The notes under the pieces were generated by a model. That model searched no databases. It saw nothing but the letters and a program-made list of their open reading frames with translations, and was not told the origin of the DNA. The position numbers and the translations under genes are program-made. Below are positions 1 through 7,282 of a stretch of DNA of 11,707 bases, one piece after another; within the stretch, counting starts at the first letter, position 1; each line of letters opens with the position of its first letter. Source of the stretch: JBOGXB01 sp050694215 (lineage in GTDB: Bacteria; Actinomycetota; CADDZG01; WHSQ01); assembly GCA_050694215.1 (NCBI GenBank), contig JBOGXB010000062.1:1-11707 (forward strand), read 5' to 3'.

Positions 1-114
1 GCCGCGCGCCGCGACCTCGACAAAGCGCAAGAGCTTGCCCCAAAGCTTCGATCGCTGCGTGTCGGCAGCCCCCTTCTTGCGTTTGATCGTGGACCATTTG
101 GAATGACCGGACAT
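1..114 (-). CDS. yebC: YebC/PmpR/TACO1-family protein, 5' part only
   Basis: The first 38 codons are present and the gene runs off the left edge. The protein opens with MSGHSKWSTIKRKKGAAD, followed by a basic segment and RFVEVAARG, which matches the N-terminal signature of the YebC/PmpR/TACO1 family. Members are about 240-250 residues and have been described as transcriptional regulators; recent work on bacterial and mitochondrial members points to a role at the ribosome during translation of difficult stretches such as polyproline. The ATG at 114-112 follows the pdxT stop codon (TAG at 117-115) with no base between, so translational coupling to pdxT is likely. The neighbourhood pdxS-pdxT-yebC is common in Actinomycetota. 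Family assignment is firm; which molecular role applies here is not shown by the sequence. Confidence 0.93.
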   Translation of the reverse strand, partial: MSGHSKWSTIKRKKGAADTQRSKLWGKLLRFVEVAARG

Positions 115-687
115 CTACTTCTCCATCATCTCTACGAAAAGCCTATGAACCCTATCGTCGCCCGTCATCTCCGGATGGAAGGTGGACGCGAGCAGGTGTC
201 CCTGCCGGACCAGCACCGGATTGCCGCCGTGCTCCGCCAGTACCTGGACGTCGCGGCCCGAGGTCTCGATGACAGGAGCTCGGATGAACACGGCGCGGAA
301 CGACTCGTGGAGCCCGGAGACGTCGAGGTCGGTCTCGAACGAGTCGATCTGCCTGCCGTAGGCATTGCGCCTCACCTCGATGTCCATCAGAGGTATCCGG
401 TGTTGCGCGTCCTCGCGACCCACGATCCCGCGTGCGAGTAGGATCGCGCCCGCGCAGGTCCCGTACAAGGGCATGCCGGAACTTGCTCTTGCGGACAGGG
501 GTTGGAGCAAACCGAACCGGTCGAGCAGCTTCCCGATCGTCGTCGACTCGCCACCCGGGACCACCATCGCGTCGACGTCGGCTATCTCGTGCGGATACTT
601 CACGACAATCGGCGTTACACCCGCGGAGTCGAGAGCGCGCGCGTGCTCACGCACGTCGCCCTGCAAACCGAGAATCCCTATCTTCAT
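115..687 (-). CDS. pdxT: Pyridoxal 5'-phosphate synthase glutaminase subunit PdxT
   Basis: A complete 190-residue class I glutamine amidotransferase of the PdxT/SNO family, the usual length. It hydrolyses glutamine and channels ammonia to PdxS for PLP synthesis in the cytoplasm. The N-terminus MKIGILGLQGDVREH is characteristic. GGESTT lies at residues 45-50. The nucleophile is Cys78 in YGTCAGA, and the catalytic His171 and Glu173 lie in STFHPE, so the triad is intact. The ATG start at 687 has a modest purine-rich sequence upstream (GGGAAGCGAAAG). The gene is 42 bp downstream of pdxS and abuts yebC, so all three are probably cotranscribed. In M. tuberculosis a thioesterase gene (tesB2) lies between pdxS and pdxT; it is absent here. 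Confidence 0.97.
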   Translation of the reverse strand: MKIGILGLQGDVREHARALDSAGVTPIVVKYPHEIADVDAMVVPGGESTTIGKLLDRFGLLQPLSARASSGMPLYGTCAGAILLARGIVGREDAQHRIPLMDIEVRRNAYGRQIDSFETDLDVSGLHESFRAVFIRAPVIETSGRDVQVLAEHGGNPVLVRQGHLLASTFHPEMTGDDRVHRLFVEMMEK

Positions 688-729
688 CTGCTTTCGCTTC
701 CCGAGAGCTGGTGGGTGCGAAGGACGGAG

Positions 730-1626
730 CTACCAGCCGCGCCCGGCGAGGCGTTCGTGCTCGGGGATGTCGCCGATGTTGATGCCGACCATCGCGTCGC
801 CGAGCCCGCGCGACACCTTGGCGATGATGTGTGGGTCCTCGAAATAGGTCGTCGCTTCGACGATCGCTCGGGCTCTCGTCGCGGGGTCGCCGGACTTGAA
901 GATCCCTGATCCGACGAAGACCCCGTCGGCGCCGAGCTTCATCATCAGAGCCGCGTCCGCCGGTGTGGCTATCCCGCCGGCGGTGAAGAGCACGACGGGG
1001 AGGCGTCCGGTCTCGGCAACCTCTCGCACGAGCTCGTGGGGAGCTTGATGTTCCTTCGCCGCGCTCATGAGCTCCTCGGAGCCCAACGTCTGCAGCCGTC
1101 GCAGCTCGGATGTGATGGAACGCATGTGACGGACGGCCTCGACGACGTTCCCCGTACCGGCCTCTCCCTTCGAACGGATCATCGCCGCGCCCTCCCCGAT
1201 CCGGCGCAGCGCCTCTCCCGGGTTCGTGGCGCCGCATACGAACGGGACGTCGAAGTCCCACTTGTTCACGTGATTTGCCTCGTCGGCCGGAGTCAGGACC
1301 TCCGACTCGTCGATGTAGTCGACTCCGAGCGCCTGAAGCACCTGCGCCTCCACGAAATGACCGATACGGCACTTGGCCATGACCGGGATGGACACCGACT
1401 CCATGATCTCGGAGACCCTCTCCGGGTCCGCCATGCGCGCCACCCCGCCCTCGGCCCGGATGTCGGCCGGCACACGCTCGAGGGCCATAACCGCCACGGC
1501 GCCGGCCTCTTCCGCGATCGTGGCTTGCTCGGCGGTCGTGACGTCCATGATGACGCCGCCCTTGAGCATCTCCGCGAGGCCCCTCTTGACTCGCGCGCCT
1601 CCGGTCTCGACCTGGTCCTCGCTCAT
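730..1626 (-). CDS. pdxS: Pyridoxal 5'-phosphate synthase lyase subunit PdxS
   Basis: A complete 298-residue PdxS/SNZ protein. It is the (beta/alpha)8-barrel synthase that condenses ribose 5-phosphate, glyceraldehyde 3-phosphate and ammonia (from PdxT) into PLP; family members form dodecamers decorated with PdxT. Signature segments are visible: ARVKRGLAEMLKGGVIMDV (Asp28), PVMAKCRIGH with the substrate-binding Lys85, RSKGEAGTGN with the second catalytic Lys153, and the phosphate-binding GGIATPADAA near residue 218. These correspond to Lys81, Lys149 and Asp24 of the Bacillus enzyme. The ATG at 1626 gives a normal N-terminus, but no well-spaced Shine-Dalgarno sequence precedes it. The gap to the upstream DUF3048 gene is 74 bp, so pdxS may have its own promoter. 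The barrel is fully conserved and should be active. Confidence 0.98.
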   Translation of the reverse strand: MSEDQVETGGARVKRGLAEMLKGGVIMDVTTAEQATIAEEAGAVAVMALERVPADIRAEGGVARMADPERVSEIMESVSIPVMAKCRIGHFVEAQVLQALGVDYIDESEVLTPADEANHVNKWDFDVPFVCGATNPGEALRRIGEGAAMIRSKGEAGTGNVVEAVRHMRSITSELRRLQTLGSEELMSAAKEHQAPHELVREVAETGRLPVVLFTAGGIATPADAALMMKLGADGVFVGSGIFKSGDPATRARAIVEATTYFEDPHIIAKVSRGLGDAMVGINIGDIPEHERLAGRGW

Positions 1627-1700
1627 GCCTCGATGCTACCCCGCCCTTCTCTCGATACATACGAAGAAAAGCTCGGGCGGACCGAATGCATCCACAGTCT

Positions 1701-2732
1701 CTACCTGAAGGAGATGGAGCCCTTGACCTGGCCCTGCCGCGACGGAACGAGCTCGACCCACGTGGCGCCCTTGTCGAACACGAACGGGTCCCCCCTCCTC
1801 GTGGCGAAGACGATGACGGCTCCCCTCTTCTTGGCATCCCAGGAGCCCCTGATCACCTTGCCGTTGCGGAAGAGGAAGGCGCGGCCCCCGCCCAACCAAT
1901 CGATGTCGGGAGATGGATTCCCCGCGCTGTCGACGATCCTCGCGGAGCGGTCGACCCTCACCTCCTGGATGAGCACGTTGGGAACGGCGATCTGGCCGCC
2001 GCGTTTGGTCGTGAACGGGCTCCCGGCTTCGTAGCGACGCCACGCCCCCTTCCTCCAGCGGTACTCGATCGTGTTGGAGGCGGTGAAGTTGACCCTCACC
2101 GAGCGCGCCTTCCTGGCACCCTTGGGGACGCGACCGAACTCGAAGAAGCCGCTTGTTGGTCCGTCAGCCTTCTTTGCCCTGTCGAGCCTGCGTAGCCTGG
2201 TCGTATCTCCGAAGAGGTTGTGGATATCGAGCGTCCCGGGCGGGACGCGGAACAGGGCTCCTGACGAGGTGTTCTCCTCGACCCAGACCATCTTCTGGTC
2301 CGCAAGCTCCCGCAGCACGATCGCGTTCGCACCGGAGAACGCAAGCACGCGTGTGAAGAGCTTGGCGATCTTGGGGTCGTCGAAGCGCGCGCTGCGAACC
2401 GGCCCGACCCGCTTCGAGTCGTGACAGTGGAAGATGACGAGAAAACGAGTGATGCCACCCTCGACGATCTCCTCGAACACGACGTCGGCCTCCTCCAGCC
2501 CCGACTGCGGCCTCGCCTGGGGTGAGTTCTCGACCTTGATCGACACCGCAGGGCGAGCCAGGTCCACGCGCCTCGCGGGATCCTCTCCGGTGAGCGGGCA
2601 GGTGGTGTAGGGAGTAGGCGTGGGGGTGCTTGCCGGAGCTGCCTCGGGCTCCTCATCGCCGCTGCACGCGCCCACCACCAGAGCGCCTGCGACAACCGCC
2701 GCGAGCACTGCGAGTGGCCTATCTCCTCGCAT
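1701..2732 (-). CDS. DUF3048 (YerB-like) lipoprotein
   Basis: A 343-residue protein of the DUF3048 family, which includes Bacillus subtilis YerB; the molecular function is unknown. The N-terminus has two Arg, a hydrophobic stretch (residues 7-22) and a lipobox-like VGAC with Cys23, followed by an acidic then Pro/Thr-rich linker (24-42). This predicts an exported lipoprotein on the outer face of the membrane. The DUF3048 N-terminal domain covers about 45-200, with CPLTGE at 45-50, SGLEEADVVFEEIVEGGITRF around 78-97 and PVRSAR at 111-116. The C-terminal domain covers about 245-335, with FLFRNGKVIRGSW and WVELVP. Cys45 and Cys103 are shared with the neighbouring paralogue and could form a disulfide. 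The ATG at 2732 lies inside the last codons of the upstream paralogue (14-base overlap). A longer reading frame reaches 3275, but it runs antisense-like through that paralogue and was not used. Confidence 0.9.
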   Translation of the reverse strand: MRGDRPLAVLAAVVAGALVVGACSGDEEPEAAPASTPTPTPYTTCPLTGEDPARRVDLARPAVSIKVENSPQARPQSGLEEADVVFEEIVEGGITRFLVIFHCHDSKRVGPVRSARFDDPKIAKLFTRVLAFSGANAIVLRELADQKMVWVEENTSSGALFRVPPGTLDIHNLFGDTTRLRRLDRAKKADGPTSGFFEFGRVPKGARKARSVRVNFTASNTIEYRWRKGAWRRYEAGSPFTTKRGGQIAVPNVLIQEVRVDRSARIVDSAGNPSPDIDWLGGGRAFLFRNGKVIRGSWDAKKRGAVIVFATRRGDPFVFDKGATWVELVPSRQGQVKGSISFR

Positions 2733-3759
2733 ACTCGAAGGACCCCTCGACCTCGCTCGCCCCATTCGGCACGAGATGGATCCAGATCGATCCCGGAGCG
2801 AACACCATCTCGTCTCCCGCTCTCGTCTCGAAGACGACGGCGTCCTCGACCGATTCGCGCGTCCACGTCCCTGCGATCGCCCGCCCGTCACGGAACAGAA
2901 CCGAGCGGCCGGAGCCGGTCTCGTCGGCGATCTCGGTCGATGGATTCCCGGCCACGTCGACGATCGTGTCCGAGAGATTGACTTCGTGGGCCTCGACGAG
3001 CACGTTGTCCACTGCGATCTGATCTCCAGTCTCGGCGACGAGCGGCTCACCGTTCTGCGTCCGCAGCCACTCGTCACCGGACCACTCGTAGCCCACGGTG
3101 GTTGCACCGCTGAAGCTGATCGTGATGGTTCGGGCCTTCCGGGATCTGCCCTCGCGATCCCCGAAATCAAAGATATCGTCTGGCGCGTCGTCGAACTCCT
3201 TCTCCCCCACCCTGCGTAGCTTCCTCGAGTTGGCATAGAGCGTGTGCTCCGAGGACACGCCGTCGCGGGGGACACGCTGCAGCCCGCCGTTCGCCGAGGA
3301 CTCGTCCAGGATCACGACATCGTGCTCCTCCAGCGCCTTCATCACCGGCGCGTTCGCCCCCGAGAAGGCCAGCAGGCGCGTGACGGGGAGCATGATTGCG
3401 GGATCCACGGCCCTCGCGCTGCGTACCGGGCCCGCCTTCGACGAATCCGAGCAGTGGTAGATGGCCAGGAACCGCGTGGCGCCCCCCTCGACCACCTCTT
3501 CGAAGACGATGTCGGCATCCTCCAAGCCCGACAGGGGATAGGCCACGGCCGCGTTCTCGATCTTCACGGCCACCGCAGCCCGATCGAGAGCGGAGTCATC
3601 CCTCGGTTCCTCCCCGGTGAGCGGGCAGGTGTCCGGACTGGGCGTGATCGCCTCGAGGAGCGGGTTCTCGTCTCGGCCCCCTAGCAACAAGTAGGCGCCG
3701 AGGGCGAGGACGAGCACCCCCCCTCCGATGGCAAGCGCCTTCTTTGCGTTGCTCGACAA
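2719..3759 (-). CDS. DUF3048 (YerB-like) protein with N-terminal membrane anchor
   Basis: A 346-residue paralogue of the downstream DUF3048 lipoprotein; the two align almost without gaps from CPLTGE (45-50) onward. The N-terminus is short and basic (SSNAKK), then a single hydrophobic helix (about 8-27, IGGGVLVLALGAYLLLGG), with no lipobox Cys. It is therefore predicted as a signal-anchor protein with the DUF3048 domains outside the cell. Shared elements are SGLEDADIVFEEVVEGGATRF (about 78-97), HC at 102-103, GPVRSAR, LAFSGANA, IAVDNVL (248-254), GNPS and the C-terminal LFRDGRAIAGTW. The TTG start at 3759 was chosen because GGAGGT lies exactly 7 bases before it. An ATG at 3774 is in frame but would overlap that ribosome-binding site and have none of its own. 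Function unknown. Tandem arrangement suggests duplication and possibly a paired role. Confidence 0.88.
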   Translation of the reverse strand: MSSNAKKALAIGGGVLVLALGAYLLLGGRDENPLLEAITPSPDTCPLTGEEPRDDSALDRAAVAVKIENAAVAYPLSGLEDADIVFEEVVEGGATRFLAIYHCSDSSKAGPVRSARAVDPAIMLPVTRLLAFSGANAPVMKALEEHDVVILDESSANGGLQRVPRDGVSSEHTLYANSRKLRRVGEKEFDDAPDDIFDFGDREGRSRKARTITISFSGATTVGYEWSGDEWLRTQNGEPLVAETGDQIAVDNVLVEAHEVNLSDTIVDVAGNPSTEIADETGSGRSVLFRDGRAIAGTWTRESVEDAVVFETRAGDEMVFAPGSIWIHLVPNGASEVEGSFEYARR

Positions 3760-3766
3760 GCTACAC

Positions 3767-3772
3767 ACCTCC
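3767..3772 (-). promoter_or_regulatory. Ribosome-binding site fixing a TTG start
   Basis: GGAGGT on the minus strand, followed by a 7-base spacer and TTG at 3759-3757. It is the best Shine-Dalgarno match seen in the window. It decides the start of the membrane-anchored DUF3048 gene against the in-frame ATG at 3774, which overlaps it. Confidence 0.75.
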
Positions 3773-3858
3773 ATGGTCCGTATGGGTATCGAGGATCGCG
3801 GCCCGTCACCGTGGGCGTCGCATCGCCACCGGCACGCTCGGCTCGGCCGCCGCGGGAG

Positions 3859-3880
3859 CGAGCCGGCCTCAGCCGGCTCG
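3859..3880. terminator. GC-rich hairpin, candidate terminator without U-tract
   Basis: A perfect inverted repeat: a 9-bp stem (CGAGCCGGC / GCCGGCTCG) with a 4-base loop. It sits 36 bases past the end of the degenerate M48-like gene and about 100 bases before the DUF3048 pair. Read on the minus strand it has no T-run after it, so it would be a terminator of the U-less type often proposed for GC-rich actinobacteria. It may separate the PI/PIM lipid unit from the DUF3048-pdx unit. The rest of the 157-bp gap (3760-3916) shows no gene and no convincing promoter. Confidence 0.45.
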
Positions 3881-3916
3881 GACGGTATCACGGAGGCGCG
3901 CGGCGGCCCCGGAAAT

Positions 3917-4630
3917 CTACAGGTCTCCCAGCTCCTCGGTCCTTTGCGTCACGGTGCGATGAGTGGGTCCGTCGGCCACGAACCACAGGGGGGCCGAACC
4001 GGCCGCAGGGACGGCCTTCCGGATGGCGGAGGACAGCCCGGGCGGATAGCGAGTGAGGGACGCGGCCCGGATGTCGTCGGAGAAGCCCACCTTCGGAGCG
4101 ATGCGAGCGCCGCCCGTTCCCAGCAGGTCGGCCATCGTCGCCGCCCGTGCATCGGCGGAGTCGAGCCTCACCAGGCAGTGAGCGACCACTCCCTCGAGCT
4201 CGGTCCGGGACAGAACGCCGAGATACGAACGAGAGATCGCCAGGACCGGGGTCCCCACGAGGGGCCTCGATACGTACGCGTTGGGAGGCGCGCTTTCGAG
4301 CACGACCGTCCGGGGCAAGACGAGCTGGTGGTCCCTCGACAGGCCGCGTACGAGGTTCTCGAGGCGAGGCTCGGAGCCCGGCACAGCCGTGGCCCCGTCG
4401 AACCGCCGAGCGAGCCTTTTCAGCCTCAGGAGGGGCCCGCCGGTAAGCGCCACGGCCGCGACGCCGGCGACTACAAGGCCCGCCCACCACGAGAACGTCA
4501 CGGCCACTACGAACGCCAGCGCCAGCGGGATACCCGTCCACAGCGCCACGATCCGGAGGTGGGCGCGCCGGCCGGGACGAGCTGCGAGACCCCAGTCGGC
4601 GAGAGTCCGCGGCTCGGTCGACTCAACCAT
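3917..4630 (-). CDS. Degenerate M48-peptidase-like membrane protein
   Basis: A 237-residue protein. Two hydrophobic segments (about 27-47 and 48-65) predict a membrane hairpin, followed by a soluble domain resembling the catalytic domain of M48 (HtpX/Ste24-type) peptidases. It has PNAYVSRPL, then VLAISRSYLGVLSRTELEGVVAH, which aligns with the usual strand and helix carrying HExxH, and later LTRYPPGLSSAIRK and a C-terminal LWFVAD...RTEEL typical of actinobacterial members. The zinc motif is lost: the HExxH position reads HCLVR (His151, Cys152, Arg155), and no Glu ligand is evident in the segment before LTRYPPG. A proteolytic role is therefore unlikely; a pseudoenzyme or scaffold is more plausible. 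The ATG at 4630 overlaps the pimA stop by one base; a GTG one codon upstream (4633) is equally possible. In M. tuberculosis the gene after pimA is a Nudix gene, so this neighbour differs. Confidence 0.72.
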   Translation of the reverse strand: MVESTEPRTLADWGLAARPGRRAHLRIVALWTGIPLALAFVVAVTFSWWAGLVVAGVAAVALTGGPLLRLKRLARRFDGATAVPGSEPRLENLVRGLSRDHQLVLPRTVVLESAPPNAYVSRPLVGTPVLAISRSYLGVLSRTELEGVVAHCLVRLDSADARAATMADLLGTGGARIAPKVGFSDDIRAASLTRYPPGLSSAIRKAVPAAGSAPLWFVADGPTHRTVTQRTEELGDL

Positions 4631-5751
4631 CACTCCAGCCTACGGGGCCCCACGGCTCCGCTCGTGCTCGCCGCGGCTTCATAGGCCTTCTCCACCCCGT
4701 GCACGAGACGGGACCAGTCGAAGGCAGCCGCGATCGGCGCGTTAATCATGCGCATCCCGGCTGCCTTCCGTTCGTCGGTGAGGACCACCCGGAGCGCGTC
4801 TGCCAGTGCCCCCGCGTCACCGGCAGGGACGAGGGTGGCCGCTCCCCCGGCGACGGCGCGAAAGCCCGGCAGATCCGAGCACACGACGGGGAGGCCAGCC
4901 GCCATGGCCTCCACGAGCACGATGCCGAACGATTCGCGGCCCAGACCCGGCGCGCAGTAGACGTCCGCGGACCGGTAGGCCCTGGCGACGTCGCCCTCGG
5001 ACAGGTGGCCGAGCCACCGAGCCGGAACCTGGAGACGCTCGGCAAGGGCCCGGCTCGCCCGCTGCTCCGGCCCCGTCCCGGCCACGAGGAGCTCGACCTC
5101 GATGTCTCGCAGCCGCGTCATCGCCTGGATCAGCACCTCGAGACCCTTGCGCCGCTCGATACGCGACAAAAACAGAACGCGTTTCGCCCCGCCTCCGAGG
5201 TCGAGGGCTCGTGCGCTCGAGAACCGCTCCACGTCGACTCCGTTCGGCGTCAGCAGGTAGCCGCCGGGGAAGTAGCGGGCGATGAGCTCGCGGGCGGCAT
5301 CCGAGACCGCCGTTCGGACGTCGAGTCTCCGCGCGGCTCTTTCGAGCACCGGCCTGCCCAGGCGATAGCCCATGCTCGAGTCTGCGGCCGCGTGGAAAGT
5401 GCCCACGGTGGGACGGTGTGTGTTCCACAGCGCCAGGAGCGGGAGGCTGGGTATCAGCGGCTCGTGGAGATGCACGACGTCGGGGTCGAAAGCCCTCAGT
5501 ACGCGCCGAACACCGGCGGCGGCGAGGGGGCCGAACGCGAGCGGGGCGACCGATCCGTTGGCCGGCACGCTCACGGCATGGCCGATGAGAAAGACGTCCT
5601 CTGCGGCCGGAGAGGGACTGATCGCCGCATGCGGAGCGATCACCGCGACCTCGTGATCGCGATTCCTGAGAGAGCGGGCAAGCGACCTCACGTGTGACTG
5701 GACACCGCCGGAGCGGTCCCACGCGTAGGGGCAGACCACCGCTATCTTCAA
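4630..5751 (-). CDS. pimA: GT4 glycosyltransferase, PimA-like phosphatidylinositol mannosyltransferase
   Basis: A 373-residue GT-B fold glycosyltransferase of family GT4. PimA transfers the first mannose from GDP-mannose to phosphatidylinositol on the inner face of the membrane, starting PIM synthesis. The N-terminal domain has the glycine loop SGGVQSHV (14-21), VVHLHEPL (92-99) and the acceptor-side His120 in VGTFHA. The C-terminal nucleotide-sugar domain has LSRIERRKG (195-203, with Lys202) and the EX7E pair Glu273 and Glu281 in ESFGIVLVE. The start is TTG at 5751, whose TTGA overlaps the TGA stop of the acyltransferase gene; it gives the standard KIAVVCPY N-terminus. A frame open to 5910 overlaps patA and was rejected. 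Position after pgsA and patA homologues supports PimA over other GT4 enzymes. Confidence 0.92.
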   Translation of the reverse strand: MKIAVVCPYAWDRSGGVQSHVRSLARSLRNRDHEVAVIAPHAAISPSPAAEDVFLIGHAVSVPANGSVAPLAFGPLAAAGVRRVLRAFDPDVVHLHEPLIPSLPLLALWNTHRPTVGTFHAAADSSMGYRLGRPVLERAARRLDVRTAVSDAARELIARYFPGGYLLTPNGVDVERFSSARALDLGGGAKRVLFLSRIERRKGLEVLIQAMTRLRDIEVELLVAGTGPEQRASRALAERLQVPARWLGHLSEGDVARAYRSADVYCAPGLGRESFGIVLVEAMAAGLPVVCSDLPGFRAVAGGAATLVPAGDAGALADALRVVLTDERKAAGMRMINAPIAAAFDWSRLVHGVEKAYEAAASTSGAVGPRRLE

Positions 5752-6671
5752 CGATCCGCCAGCCAGAACGGATTGAACACGTGCCACTCCTCGGGGTGGT
5801 CCGCTACGAATGTCTCCATGACGTTCGCGACCCGCTGGGTGAGTGCTGCGATCGCGTCCTTCCCGGTTTCGTCGGGGAGCTCGATGGGCTCTGAGATCTC
5901 CGCCACCCATCCTCTCTTGCCGTCGGCTCGCTCCACTCCATAGACCCCGGCCACCAGCAACGGCACTCCCGTCTTCAGCGCGATTACCGCCGGCCCGGCC
6001 GGGAACGTGGTCGTCTCTCCGAAGAACTGGACCTTCGGTCCCCGCCCCTTCAGGTCCCGGTCCCCGGGTATCGCCACAACCGCTCCCTCGCCGACCGCAC
6101 GGGCGAGGTCACTCGTCGCACCCGCTCGAGCCGGATAGATGGTCATGCCCAGCTTGGCCCGGTGATCGGCGAAGAAGTCGAACATCCGCCGGGGCTTGAG
6201 GACCTCGGCGACGGTGACCAGGTTCCGGCCGGTGGCGCCGACCCACGCGCCGGCCGCATCCCAGTTGCCGAGATGGCCCACGACCACGATCGCTCCAGCT
6301 CCTCTGCTCCTGACTTCCTCGATGCGGTCGTTGTGCTTGCACACGAAGCGCTCGAGGAAGAACTCGGGCCCCTCCCTCACGAGACGGAAGGTCTCGAGCC
6401 AGTAGCGCGCGTAGGACCGGTAGGCCTCAACGACGAGCGCATCCATCTCGGAGGAATCCGCGCGCAATCCGGTGATGCGCTCCAGGTTGCGCTCGACGAA
6501 TGGCCGCTTCCTCGATCGTCTCGCTGCATAAGAGCCGAAAAGTTTGGCGAACCCGTAGGCGGCGCGCTCTGGGATCGCGCGCGCGAGCGCGGACCCGGCG
6601 ACGTACCCGTAGTAAACGAGTTGGATGAGCCTCCCTTCGTCGGGAGGACGCTTGCGCCTACCGCTCGCCAC
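5748..6671 (-). CDS. patA: LpxL/HtrB-family acyltransferase, PatA-like (PIM acyltransferase)
   Basis: A 307-residue lysophospholipid acyltransferase-family protein. In mycobacteria PatA acylates the mannose of PIM1/PIM2 from acyl-CoA at the cytoplasmic membrane surface. The catalytic HX4D motif is intact at VGHLGNWDAAG (His133, Asp138). Other family landmarks are PGDRDLKGRG (202-211), VQFFGE (214-219), FPAGPAVIALKTGVPL and the C-terminal PEEWHVFNPFW. The N-terminus is basic, then amphipathic or mildly hydrophobic, consistent with peripheral membrane binding. The start is GTG at 6671, 14 bases inside the end of pgsA; no later in-frame start precedes the conserved YYGYVAGSALAR segment. The neighbours pgsA and pimA support the PatA assignment over a lipid A-type acyltransferase. 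Confidence 0.92.
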   Translation of the reverse strand: MASGRRKRPPDEGRLIQLVYYGYVAGSALARAIPERAAYGFAKLFGSYAARRSRKRPFVERNLERITGLRADSSEMDALVVEAYRSYARYWLETFRLVREGPEFFLERFVCKHNDRIEEVRSRGAGAIVVVGHLGNWDAAGAWVGATGRNLVTVAEVLKPRRMFDFFADHRAKLGMTIYPARAGATSDLARAVGEGAVVAIPGDRDLKGRGPKVQFFGETTTFPAGPAVIALKTGVPLLVAGVYGVERADGKRGWVAEISEPIELPDETGKDAIAALTQRVANVMETFVADHPEEWHVFNPFWLADR

Positions 6672-7269
6672 GAGGGATGGCGGTCTGCCTTCTCACGTGC
6701 ACGAGTCGTTGGAGGAAGGTGACCGCAGAGGCGGAAGCCAGAAGGATCAGCGACAGGGGGACGAGGTCGAGGATCAAGCCCGCGATGAGGATGATTGCGC
6801 GCTCGGCTCTCTCCGCGATGCCGACCTTTGCGTCGTAGCCCAGCGACTCGGCACGCGCCCTGATGTAGGAGACGAGGAACGCGAGGACCATCGCCGTGAG
6901 AGCCAGAGCCGCGACCCAACGCTCGTCGCGTTCGGCGATGTCGGGTGACACGCCGTAGAGCCACGCGATCGGGAGGTAGTAGAGCGCTTCGGCCAGGCGG
7001 TCGGTCGTCGAGTCGAGCACGGCTCCGAAGTCGCTCCTCGCGCCCATCGCCTTGGCGACCGCGCCGTCCAATCCATCCGCCAGCGCGGCGACCACCGCTA
7101 CCAGGCCGGCGGCGAGCAACCGACCGTCGAGGATGAGCGCAGCCACGGCGGCTTGGAACAGCACCCCTCCGAGCGTGACCGCGTTTGGACTCAGGCCCAT
7201 CCGGCCCAGTCCGCGTCCGACCGGTTTCATCAACCGATCCCAGTGGACCCGGATCTTGGAGTCGAGCAT
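6658..7269 (-). CDS. pgsA: CDP-alcohol phosphotransferase, likely phosphatidylinositol phosphate synthase
   Basis: A 203-residue integral membrane enzyme. The CDP-alcohol phosphotransferase motif D-G-x2-D-G-x2-A-(R/K)-x8-G-x3-D-x3-D is complete: Asp65, Gly66, Asp68, Gly69, Ala72, Lys73, Gly82, Asp86, Asp90. Lys73 replaces the common Arg. Several hydrophobic helices are visible (about 30-46, 51-66, 91-105, 118-135, 150-185). The actinobacterial homologue in this position (Rv2612c, PgsA1) joins inositol 1-phosphate to CDP-diacylglycerol to make phosphatidylinositol phosphate, the precursor of PI and PIMs; the downstream patA and pimA genes support that substrate. The ATG at 7269 lacks a Shine-Dalgarno sequence and has a -10-like box 7 bases upstream, suggesting a leaderless mRNA. 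It is the first gene of the pgsA-patA-pimA unit. Confidence 0.92.
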   Translation of the reverse strand: MLDSKIRVHWDRLMKPVGRGLGRMGLSPNAVTLGGVLFQAAVAALILDGRLLAAGLVAVVAALADGLDGAVAKAMGARSDFGAVLDSTTDRLAEALYYLPIAWLYGVSPDIAERDERWVAALALTAMVLAFLVSYIRARAESLGYDAKVGIAERAERAIILIAGLILDLVPLSLILLASASAVTFLQRLVHVRRQTAIPRGER

Positions 7270-7276
7270 CGGGCGA

Positions 7277-7282
7277 ATCCTA
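7277..7282 (-). promoter_or_regulatory. Candidate -10 box of a leaderless pgsA promoter
   Basis: TAGGAT on the minus strand fits the actinobacterial TANNNT -10 pattern. It ends 7 bases before the pgsA ATG, so transcription would start at or next to the start codon. No clear TTGACA-like -35 box lies at the expected distance, and no ribosome-binding site precedes the ATG. Confidence 0.4.

Noticed and set aside
1627..1700. Terminator between the DUF3048 lipoprotein gene and pdxS
   Set aside because: Only a 4-bp stem (TCGG/CCGA) followed by a short T-rich stretch is present; too weak to annotate.
1036..2034. Long plus-strand open frame of 332 codons
   Set aside because: It is antisense to pdxS and the DUF3048 lipoprotein gene and shows no domain; a GC-driven shadow frame.
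2733..3275. N-terminal extension of the DUF3048 lipoprotein frame
   Set aside because: The extension overlaps the membrane-anchored paralogue in another frame, and the true start is marked by a signal peptide with lipobox beginning at 2732.
4699..5697. Long plus-strand open frame of 332 codons
   Set aside because: It is antisense to pimA, whose protein is clearly conserved. The translation is rich in Arg, Gly, Glu and Pro with no recognisable domain, as expected for a shadow frame in GC-rich DNA.
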